NCBI RefSeq assembly: GCF_000266945.1
Contig: NC_018025.1
Location: 124,001 to 188,000, forward strand
From: Desulfomonile tiedjei DSM 6799
Lineage (GTDB): Bacteria > Desulfobacterota > Desulfomonilia > Desulfomonilales > Desulfomonilaceae
DNA: 64,000 bases
Direction: 5' to 3'
Shown: piece after piece, positions 16,717 through 25,700 of the stretch
How the letters are laid out: each line of letters begins with the position of its first letter
Numbering within the stretch: position 1 is the first letter of the stretch
The notes under the pieces: generated by a model
Databases searched by the model: none
What the model was told of the DNA's origin: nothing
What the model saw: the letters and a program-made list of their open reading frames with translations, nothing else
Made by a program: the position numbers and the translations under genes

Positions 16717-18699
16717 TTATTTATCGATTTTGAACCGACTTACCAGAAACGTCAGTTCATTGCCAAGGCCATGCAATTCCCGGGCAGCATCTTCCAGGTC
16801 TTGAGCGCTCTCGACATTTTGTAACACTGTCTGTTGAACTCCTGTAATTGACGACGAGATCTCCTCAAGGCCTTTGACCTGCTGATTACTTGAGGATTCA
16901 ATGGCACTTATGGTGTCCGCAGATCCCGTGAGACTTCCGGCGAGAGACCGAATAGACTGTCCGGCAAGCATGGATTGCTCTGCACCTGCAGAAACTGCAT
17001 TTTCGGCTGCTTCAGTGGCTTGAATTACACCTAGAACAGAATCGTCGATTTCCTTGAGAAATTTCTGGACACTATCGGTTGACTGCTTGGATTGGCTTGC
17101 AAGATTCTTGATTTCCCATGCAACAATGGAAAAACCACGACCGTGATCGCCTGCATGAGCAGCCTCGATTGAAGCATTGACAGCCAACAACTGCGATTGA
17201 TCGGCAATATCACGCACCGAATCGACAATTTTCTCAATTTCCTGACTTCGGACTTGAAGCTTATCGACTCTTCCTCTGATTCGCAGCATCTGTTCTTTAA
17301 TAATACCCATATTAAGAGCTGTTTGTTCTGCCGCTGCCACACCGGAATTCGTTACTGCCCCCGCCTGGTCCGAAACGCCTCTTACCTTTTCTGACGAGAG
17401 CTGTACCTCCCTTTGAACCTCATGCACAATGTCAGTAGCCTTTTGAACAGCGCCGGAGCTTTCCGAGACCGTTTGGGTGAGGCGGGACACTGCTTTGGAA
17501 ATGTTATCGCTCGCGTTTGTCAGAACATTAACACCTCTAAGAATTTGCCTGGTCTGGTTTCTTAAATTCTCCATCATCGAACCAAAAGCGGTGACAAGCG
17601 TTCCCATTTCGTCATTTCTTGTCGCTGCCGGAAGTTCGACTGTCAAGTCGCCTTCACCTATCTTGATTATCTCGTTTGCCACCCTTGTGATTGGCAATGC
17701 CAAGTCTCGAGCCAGGTAAAATGAGAATGCTGCAATCGCAAGTGCGGCAAGCAAACTGACAATGACGATATTCCGGAAAATTGTGGGGACAAAACCAATG
17801 ACTTCACTCATATCGGCTCCCGCGCCAAACTGCCATCCGAGGCCGGGAAAGTTGCCGAAACCTTTGGGATAGGCGAGCCCCACAATCTTGCTGTCCAACT
17901 GATTCGTCTGACGATTCTGAAATGAGTATTCATAATACGCGGCTTCCCGTTTTAATGCTTCCGCCAAATCAGGCAATCCTATTTTGGGACCGGCTACTGC
18001 TTCGAGATAATAATCACGGGAAGGGTGAGCAACGACACGCTGGTCACTGTTGATTACGTATACATATCCGGTTTTCCCGACTTTAGTTTCATTGAGAATC
18101 GTTTCGACAACAGACCATTTGAGCAGTGCACCCAAGATGCCGACCACTTCGTCGCCAATTTTCACGGGCGTGGCAATTCCTACAGTCCATCCTGAAGACG
18201 CAGGGTTGATCTCAGTCACACGAGCATCACGGAACAAATCTCTGAGATACAGTGAGCTTTTGAGACCGTTGACGAACAGAGGGTCAGAAGAAAAATTGAG
18301 CCCGAGAAAATTCGGTGAGCTTGCCGCTACGCATATTCCGCGACGGTCCAATAAAAATACAGCTTCATAGGTTTGTGCAAGATGAACGAAATCCCTGAAC
18401 ATATCATTCGCATGTTCGCGGGCTTCAGCAATCTCCAGGGACTCCAGGACCGTGTTCGATTTGGCCCATACCAACTGATCGCCGACTCGATCGTTCATGT
18501 ACACGTTGACTGCATTCGCTGCCGAATGCGCTAAAGCAGACATCTCTCGGATGGCGGTCTCCTGCGCGCCGACAACGATAGTGCGATAAGCCACCAGAGA
18601 TGCTACAACCAGCGGAATCAGCGACATGGTAAGGAAATAAACGAGCAGGCGATTTCGCAAACTGCTGAACAGGACTCCGAAACGAAAATTCCATTTCAT
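16717..18699 (-). CDS. Methyl-accepting chemotaxis protein with dCache sensor
   Basis: A 660-residue receptor. A transmembrane helix near residues 15-35 is followed by a periplasmic double-Cache-type ligand-binding domain to about 300 ('GYVYVINSDQRVVAHPS' is typical), a second helix, HAMP ('LALPITRVANEIIKIGEGDL') and a cytoplasmic signalling domain whose hairpin tip contains 'GRGFSIVAWEIKNLASQS'. The tip normally binds CheA/CheW. The ligand is unknown, but dCache domains often sense amino acids or organic acids. I chose ATG 18699 because GAGG precedes it; ATG 18711 would add four residues. No che genes are adjacent. Confidence 0.93.
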   Translation of the reverse strand: MKWNFRFGVLFSSLRNRLLVYFLTMSLIPLVVASLVAYRTIVVGAQETAIREMSALAHSAANAVNVYMNDRVGDQLVWAKSNTVLESLEIAEAREHANDMFRDFVHLAQTYEAVFLLDRRGICVAASSPNFLGLNFSSDPLFVNGLKSSLYLRDLFRDARVTEINPASSGWTVGIATPVKIGDEVVGILGALLKWSVVETILNETKVGKTGYVYVINSDQRVVAHPSRDYYLEAVAGPKIGLPDLAEALKREAAYYEYSFQNRQTNQLDSKIVGLAYPKGFGNFPGLGWQFGAGADMSEVIGFVPTIFRNIVIVSLLAALAIAAFSFYLARDLALPITRVANEIIKIGEGDLTVELPAATRNDEMGTLVTAFGSMMENLRNQTRQILRGVNVLTNASDNISKAVSRLTQTVSESSGAVQKATDIVHEVQREVQLSSEKVRGVSDQAGAVTNSGVAAAEQTALNMGIIKEQMLRIRGRVDKLQVRSQEIEKIVDSVRDIADQSQLLAVNASIEAAHAGDHGRGFSIVAWEIKNLASQSKQSTDSVQKFLKEIDDSVLGVIQATEAAENAVSAGAEQSMLAGQSIRSLAGSLTGSADTISAIESSSNQQVKGLEEISSSITGVQQTVLQNVESAQDLEDAARELHGLGNELTFLVSRFKIDK

Positions 18700-19402
18700 A
18701 AGAAGCCTCATCTATGAAATCGATCGGTAGGGAACATTTCGGTCACGCGGTCCAATAGTGTTACACATGAATACAGAAAGCGAAGTTAAATCTACGTTTT
18801 TATAAAGCACCTTTCGATTTCATATTCTCAGTGATAAGTTGCGGTAGGCCTTAATTAAACCGGGCGCTGCTCCTCTAATATGAGCACAATGTAAGCACAC
18901 CCCTCTTTCAACTATCACTCAAATAGCTTTTCGTAGTCAAAGAAATTCTGTGAAATATGTACATCTTCAGTTTCGATCATAACAAAAAGCAGTGTTTGAA
19001 ACCGCATTTGTACAGATAACGGTCTCGTGGAGCGCATTATCACGAGCGCGCTAACGAGCGGTGAAAAATGGATAACGTTCTCGCAATCCTAGTCAAATAC
19101 GTGACATTTTTGTCACTCGATTTTGCCCTATAGATACACAATGCTTTGCCCGAATAGCTGAAGTTGAAAAGGAGCCTTGATAAATAAAACGATGCGATTG
19201 TTTTGTTCTCGTTATCGTTGTGTGAAATATTCATCGGAAAGAAGCACGGATGTCGAATGATCATCCCATCTCCAGAAGAGAAGACTGACACTGACACTTG
19301 ATCACCACGTGTAAGATTTTGCGGTATGATGGTATAATAAAAATTTGGCGTTTTTGTGCATCGAGCACGCATACATGAGAATACTAGTTTTTAGGTCCCT
19401 GG
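18700..19402. other. About 700-bp intergenic region with possible promoter for the fusion gene
   Basis: No convincing gene lies here; the frame on the minus strand at 19040-19372 lacks a ribosome site and family likeness. A TATAAT at about 19333-19338, 65 bases before the next start, is a plausible -10 box, but no good -35 accompanies it. Confidence 0.4.
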
Positions 19403-22012
19403 ATGTCACATAGCACTTCTTCACCAGAATCCGGAACGGAGCTCGAGAAAAATATTCCGATCCTCTTCAAGCCTCTTTTGACAGAGGGCGTGGTGGTTCG
19501 TACGGTCGATTCCGGAGATCCCATTACCCGATCGGGAGCCAACGACCGCATTCTATGCATTTTGTCGGGCCGCGCCCAGGTTGTGCTGGGTTACCGCGCA
19601 GCCCAGGAAGTCATTGTAGAGAGCCTTGAACCAGGAGATGTCTTCGGAGACCTCGGATTTCTTACAGGACGTCGCTGGCCGGTCGATGCGGGTCTTGTGG
19701 CCACAGAGCCCACAGAAGTGCTGGAAATATCGGTGAACACATTTCAGCGGCTGTTGCGTGAAAACCCTGAATTCACCGTGGCTTTGCTGAAATCTTTGGG
19801 AAAGAAGACTATCCGGGTCGATCGGCTTGAATTCTCATCAGCCGAGACAACTGAGACCGGTCCTGCGTCGGTCTGTGCGTATCCCTCCCACCCGGGCATT
19901 CCCCATGATGTGCAATTACGATTTCAGGCTCTGGCTATCTCAAACGAATCCGTATTGATCATCGGCGAGACCGGTGTCGGAAAGGATGTCCTGGCGTACG
20001 CCATATTTGACGCAGCAGCCAGGAATAACGAGGTCCTGGTTCCGGTTAACGTGAAACAGATCGGCACCGAGTCGTTTTTTCTTCACACAAAAGCCGGCCC
20101 CTCTTCAAAGGAACGCGGCCTCGCGATGGATCAAATATGGGCACTGTTTGGTAGAGAAATCGTCCTCCGTGCCGACGGTACGACGAGAATTTTACCGGGA
20201 TATTTGGATCTGGCCCGGGAAGGCACGCTCTTTGTGCGGGGGGCTCATCTCTTAAGCGCAGTGGCCCAGCAGAAGCTGCTCGATGCGTTAAAAACACAGT
20301 TTTACTGTCCAATGGGTGGCAATGAGAGGATTAGGGCGGATTTTCGTCTGATATGCACGACAGAACTGAATCCTTCACAATTTAGTCCGGACCGTCATCC
20401 ACTTCTCTATGAGCTTCAGCGGACCGCTCTCATCATTCCGCCACTCAGAGAGCGACGCACGGTTATCCCTGCACTTGCAGCACACTATCTGACCCATTAC
20501 GCACGGGAAGTTAACAAGCGACCACCTGAATTAGAGGACATTACTCTGAAGGCCATGGTCGATTATTCCTGGCCCGGAAACGACCTGGAACTCGCCAATG
20601 CGATGCGAAGATCCGTTCTGATCACTCCCGGCAGCACGGTGCGTCGGCAAGACTTGACCTTCGACAAACAGAGAACCGAACGTGGAACGCGGTACAATCT
20701 GCTGAAACTCAAACCGATTCGACAAGCGCTGGTGAGTCCTTTGTTTCCCGCTATCCTGCAGAGTGCATTCTTGCCTGTTTTTTTGGGCATAGTATTGCTT
20801 CTGTTCCTGGGGCCTGCCGATGCTTCGAAAAATTTGGCAGCCGTTATCATGTGGTCTCTTGCTTGGCCGTCAGTTATTCTGGGCGCATTTTTCGGGGCAA
20901 GAGTCTCCTGCAGCATTTGCGCAATTGGAGCCTTGAGCACGCTCGCGAAACGGATTGTTTCCCTGGAATTGGAATTCCCTGAAAGCCTCAGGATGCGCAG
21001 CGATTTCCTTATCGCGGGCGGAATTCTTTTCATTATATGGCTGGAATCAGTCCTGAATATGAGGAGTTCCCCGTCCAGTCTGGGGATGCTCCTGGTAACC
21101 ATGTTCCTGGTGGCATTCGTGCTGAATACGCTCTTTGCACGTCAAACGTGGTGCCGGTATTTATGTCCGTTGGGTGGCATGACAGGTCTTTTCGCAAGGA
21201 CTTCCATGATAGAGTTGAGAGCCGATAGTGCCATATGCCTATCGGAGTGCAGTTCCCACGAGTGCTATTATGGCAGCAGAAAAACGGAAGGCTGTCCGTT
21301 CGGACAGGTTGTCGCCACGCTCCATAGCAATCAGTTCTGCAAAATCTGTGGTAACTGCGTGAAGAGCTGTCCGTACAATGCGGTGAATCTGAATGTACGT
21401 ATACCCGGTCATGAGCTGGGAGAAGTGCGCCACGTACGGACCGGAACAGGATTCCTGGTGCTCGCGCTGAATGGGGCGCTCCTGAGTGATATTATCACCC
21501 GAACATCCTTTTACGACAAACTCACGGATTGGCTTCCCGTATCGGGCACTCTGAAGTTCACTATTGTCTATATCGGCTTCATTGTGGCAGTGAATGCGAT
21601 AGCATTGATTGCTTCCTTGCTGTCACACCGTGCTTTTAGAGAGAGATATTGGGAAAATTATTCGCGGTTCGCTCTGTCGCTTCTTCCCCTGACCTGCGCA
21701 GGGTTTCTCGCGTTCCATCTGTATTATTTCTTTGCTCTCTGGCCCGATCTCTTACAGTTGTTAGGCAAATACTCCGGAGTAGATGCACTTGCGGGACCGG
21801 TTTCCTCTATATCGGGATCGTTCATCACGCGTGTGCAGCAAATCGTCATTTTGGGCGGATGCCTCTGGTCGCTGGTAACCATGTCCAGGTTAGGCGCATC
21901 ATCTCCGCGAGGACGCTTTCGCAGGCGCTGGGGAGTGCTGCCTCATATAGCGCTCGACATCATTCTCGCAGGGCTGTTGCTTATCGCCATGATGAATGCC
22001 TTTCCGGAATGA
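19403..22012 (+). CDS. Fusion: cyclic-nucleotide-binding + degenerate NtrC-type AAA + NapH-like membrane ferredoxin
   Basis: An 869-residue protein. Residues ~18-140 are a cNMP-binding domain ('LEPGDVFGDLGFLTGRRW'). Residues ~150-420 resemble the sigma-54 activator AAA domain with Walker A 'GETGVGKD' near 187-195, but the Walker B acidic pair is replaced ('GTLFVRGAH' at ~274-282) and no GAFTGA loop is visible, so ATP hydrolysis and sigma-54 contact are doubtful. From ~445 come about six membrane helices and cysteine sets typical of NapH/CcoG polyferredoxins: 'CSIC', 'CRYLCPLGG', and two cluster motifs ending in 'FCKICGNCVKSCPYNAVNL'. There is no DNA-binding domain. It could sense a nucleotide and gate or report membrane redox flow; this is inference. 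Confidence 0.85.
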   Translation: MSHSTSSPESGTELEKNIPILFKPLLTEGVVVRTVDSGDPITRSGANDRILCILSGRAQVVLGYRAAQEVIVESLEPGDVFGDLGFLTGRRWPVDAGLVATEPTEVLEISVNTFQRLLRENPEFTVALLKSLGKKTIRVDRLEFSSAETTETGPASVCAYPSHPGIPHDVQLRFQALAISNESVLIIGETGVGKDVLAYAIFDAAARNNEVLVPVNVKQIGTESFFLHTKAGPSSKERGLAMDQIWALFGREIVLRADGTTRILPGYLDLAREGTLFVRGAHLLSAVAQQKLLDALKTQFYCPMGGNERIRADFRLICTTELNPSQFSPDRHPLLYELQRTALIIPPLRERRTVIPALAAHYLTHYAREVNKRPPELEDITLKAMVDYSWPGNDLELANAMRRSVLITPGSTVRRQDLTFDKQRTERGTRYNLLKLKPIRQALVSPLFPAILQSAFLPVFLGIVLLLFLGPADASKNLAAVIMWSLAWPSVILGAFFGARVSCSICAIGALSTLAKRIVSLELEFPESLRMRSDFLIAGGILFIIWLESVLNMRSSPSSLGMLLVTMFLVAFVLNTLFARQTWCRYLCPLGGMTGLFARTSMIELRADSAICLSECSSHECYYGSRKTEGCPFGQVVATLHSNQFCKICGNCVKSCPYNAVNLNVRIPGHELGEVRHVRTGTGFLVLALNGALLSDIITRTSFYDKLTDWLPVSGTLKFTIVYIGFIVAVNAIALIASLLSHRAFRERYWENYSRFALSLLPLTCAGFLAFHLYYFFALWPDLLQLLGKYSGVDALAGPVSSISGSFITRVQQIVILGGCLWSLVTMSRLGASSPRGRFRRRWGVLPHIALDIILAGLLLIAMMNAFPE

Positions 22013-22149
22013 CAAACATACCTCCTGCCCGATACAAGTTCTTCATTCGTATTGACGAAACGTGAGCTCACTGTAAAGACGTTGAAAAAACTTGACGTGA
22101 GCCGTCGAAATTGATCCACTTATATCGATTCGCAATCGAAGAGTAAAAT

Positions 22150-22306
22150 CGGGGCAACCCTTCTTATAAGAAGTGTTTCCCCGAGCCCCTTCCCAAGAAT
22201 TTCTAGCATTCGCCTAAATCTCGGTTTTCTCAAAAACCGAGATTTAGGCAAGTGTTAAAAGTTTTTGGAGGGGTCCGGGGAACCTTTTTACAAAAAGGTT
22301 CCCCGG
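22150..22306. terminator. Three consecutive strong hairpins after the fusion gene
   Basis: Stems at 22150-22183 (CGGGG...CCCCG with a CTTCTTATAAGAAG core), 22212-22249 (GCCTAAATCTCGGTTTT and its complement, near perfect) and 22275-22306 (CCGGGGAACCTTTTT and its complement). They probably end transcription of the fusion gene. The third resembles common dispersed terminator-like repeats of delta- and gammaproteobacteria. Confidence 0.65.
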
Positions 22307-22349
22307 ATCTTGCTGCTACGATTGCGAATCGGTACCTATGGGAGGCGTT

Positions 22350-22571
22350 ATGATGAGAATCATTCTTTTAATTATAGTTGCAGGTTGTCTCGTTTCTACG
22401 TCTGCATTTGCTCAGCAGTGGCTGCTGGTAAAAGACAAGTCCGGCAAATGCGAAATCATGCGTACAAAGCCTGACATCACGATCATCGAGGGACCTTTTC
22501 GCTCCAAAGCTGAAGCTGAAAAGGCTTTGAAGGAAGTCTGCGGACCGGAGAAGATGCATCCTCCGAAATAG
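22350..22571 (+). CDS. Small secreted protein, paralogue of 59606-59830
   Basis: A 73-residue protein with a signal peptide (residues 1-23, cleavage after 'SAFA'). The mature part begins 'QQWLLVKDKSGKCEIM' and contains 'EGPFRSKAEAEKALKEVCG'. A protein at 59606 follows the same plan: a W-x2-x-KDK-x2-C start, a GPF-x-K-K/A-x2-A-x-KA motif and a C-terminal Cys. Two cysteines in the mature part may form a disulfide. GGGAGG precedes the ATG at 22350; an ATG follows immediately at 22353. Function is unknown; the protein is likely periplasmic. Confidence 0.75.
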   Translation: MMRIILLIIVAGCLVSTSAFAQQWLLVKDKSGKCEIMRTKPDITIIEGPFRSKAEAEKALKEVCGPEKMHPPK

Positions 22572-22723
22572 CGCGGCCGGTCTATCCTGACGGAAAGCTC
22601 AGTTTCTACCGTGCACGGGCCTTATGCATCCGGTTTGCTTTCACGAGAAGATTATCCGAACGACCTTTTGTAAATCCACGCGGAGACAACTGGTCTCAAG
22701 GCATTTGAGGGGAGAAAGTTGCC

Positions 22724-25700
22724 ATGAAAAAAGGATGTCTAGCAGGTTTATTGTTGAGTTTAGTATTTCTGATCCTGCTGGGGCAAGCGTTCGCCGAAGA
22801 TCGGAACCTCACTGTTTACGCGTACAGGTATAATTTTGGCGATAACCGGTGGGCGGTTATGTTGAATTTCAACCATCCGGTTTTTCCCTCCAATTTAACC
22901 GGAGCAACTACTGTCACTGCCGAAAAATCCGGAGAACAATTCGACCTGGTGGATCCTGCCACCGATCGTCCCGCTTCTGCTCCGTCCAAACGATTTATCC
23001 TGGTAGGCAAAAAGAGTTTCACCAAGCCGGTTTCCATTACCATCGCCATAGAAAAGAGTCTTACCGATTCCTCAGGCCGCTTTTTGCTCGAGAAGCCATT
23101 CAGTTACCAGTTCTTGTCTGTTACCACTGTTTATGTAACGAATTTCAGCACCTTTTACAGATCGAAAACCGATAAAGGCGTAAAGTTTTCTACAACCGAA
23201 TCAATCAGTGAAGACGAGTTCTCCAAAATCGCACTTGAAATTGTCCCGCAAGTTCCCAATATGAAAGTCTCTCGTCAGGGATTTCAAAATTATCAAATCA
23301 CGGGAAATTTCGAGTTCGGCCGCAATTATAAGTTAAAAATTGCCCCGGTAGCCGTCAGTGGTGGAAAAGCTGTACTGGAAGCCAAAGAATTCAGTTTCAC
23401 CGGTCCGGGAATAAAGCCGGATATAAGCATAAAGACCGACCGTTCCATCGTAGAATTGCGCGGCCGTCAGCTTATGTCTCTGACTCTTTCCAATGTGGAC
23501 AAGGTCAGGTGCGAGTTGACCCGCGTCCCTGCTTTTCTGTTGCCTGAAGCGTCAGGGCAAAATTCAGGAGGAAAGCAAACAGCGAAATTTAACCTGGAAT
23601 CACAAATCGCGGAATTGAAAAAACTGTCCGGCATCAGTCCGCTGTTCCTCTCGGAATCGTCGCAGGATTCGGAAGTCTTCTTTGCCAAAGAAGGAAAAGA
23701 TCATGTGTATCCTTTTTCCATACCCCTTGCATTCAGGAAGAATCCTGATGACGGCGGTGCCTGGTTAGTATCGTTCAAAGACCCGGACAACAATTTCCAC
23801 GGCGCAGCTTCACGGTTGGTCCAGATAACCGATCTGTCCATTACGTACAAGTCTTCTCCCAAGAATCTCCTGTTATGGGTAACCACATTGTATGCAGGAC
23901 AGCCTGTACCGGGAGCCGAGGTGCTTCTTTCTACTGTTGACGGGGCCAAATTTTTCCCAGGTAAGACAGACGAGAACGGCTGCCTGATTATCAGCGAGGG
24001 TCAAGAAGTCCCCTCTGTGGATGCATCGGGAACTCTGACAAAAAGGCAGCTTCTGCTCGCCAGTGTAGGGTGGGCTGTAGCCGCGACGCCAACGGATTCC
24101 TGCGGTCTGCAGTTGAATGGCTTTGAACTCAAACCTTTTACCGTGACTCCTCAGAAGGCTGTTAAAGACTCGGTGGATTCGTACACGGGGTACGCCTTTA
24201 CGGAACGGGGAGTGTACAAGCCGGGAGAAACCGTACATTTCAAATTTCTTGCCCGCGGGTACGAACAGAACAAGATTATCTCGCCTGTCGGCAAAAAGGT
24301 GCATATCGAGATAACGGACCCGCGTGATGAGGTGAGCTACAGCAAAAATTTGGAGCTGAACGAGTACGGCTCGTGCTGGGACACATTTGAAGTGAAAAGC
24401 TTCTTTCCCGTGGGAACTTACAACCTCAAAGCATCGATTGTCCGATCCGAGGGCAAAACCAACACCTTCTCCACTACCTTTATGGTCCAGGAATTCAAGA
24501 GAATCAAACATTATGCGTCGCTCTTTCTGAAACAGAAACGGGTGACCGGCGCATTCGTAGGGGTCAAACGAGACGAGGATTTCCTTGTTGCGGACATTTC
24601 AGGACAGTACTACACCGGCGGGCCCGTGAAGCACGGAAAAGTGCGGTGGAAAGCTACTCTGGTCCCGGCCGTGAACAAGGTGAAAGAATGGGACGCCTTC
24701 TTCTTCGGCAACGAGAGCGACACAACGCAGTTCATGGAATCCGGCGAATCCATGCTGGATTCCCAGGGCAAGCTGAGTGTTTCAATCCCGCTCGATGCGC
24801 GATTGCTGACAGGAATCTATGGAGTGGAAGTGTCCGCTACTGTGCTCGACGTGGATGGTGAGCCTGCAACGGAAGTCACAACATACAATCCCATTCCAAA
24901 CGTGATGGTCGGTGTCTCGGATCATCCCAAACAGGTGCAGACAGGATATTCAGCTCCTCTCAGAATCGTGGTGGTGGACCGCGAGGGGAAAAGTGTCAAA
25001 AGCGGCACGCTTGAAGTCGGTATTTTGAAACAAGATTATTACTACACTGAGAAACGCGACGATGAGGGTAGTGTGAGCGAATCATGGGAAGAAGGATGGA
25101 TGAAGACTCTTACTACCCAGGTTTCCCTCACCGATGGCCAGGCAGTGTTCCAGCCTGAATTCAACGAGGGTGGAAGCTATATGCTGTCCTTCACGTACGC
25201 TGACGATCTGGGAAAATACACGACTCAGATTGTATTCAAGGTGGGATGGCAAGAATATGACACCTGGGCGCGGGAAAACCTGAAAACAGGGCCGCGAACC
25301 GGTCGCGAAATCCTTCTTTCCCTCAACAAAAAGGAATACAAGGTCGGCGATCAACTCAGTGCGCAATTCAGTATTCCGCGACCGGTGAAGAAGTGTCTGG
25401 TCACCGTGGAAAAGAGCGGGATTCTCGAATACCGGGTTGTGGATGTGAACGGGACGAATGGAAGCTTTCAAATCACTACATCCAAAGAGTTCCAGCCGAA
25501 TGCTTACATTTCCGTGTTTGCACCCGCAGGAAGAGCAGGATTTCCGGTTTACACCAGCCAGGTAGATTCCGATATCCCTATGATCTACTTCGGTTATGCG
25601 AATGTCGCGGTTCGGAGTGAAGCTCAGAGTCTTCGGGTCGAGATTCAACCGTCCACGGCCGATCTCAAAGGGAGACCGGGAGAAAAGAAGGTTCTCGATT

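Noticed and set aside
19040-19372. 110-codon open frame on the minus strand
   Set aside because: No ribosome site and a low-complexity, Ser/Arg-rich product; likely chance.
23873-24511. Long antisense frame in the macroglobulin gene
   Set aside because: A shadow of the real gene; no start signal or domain.
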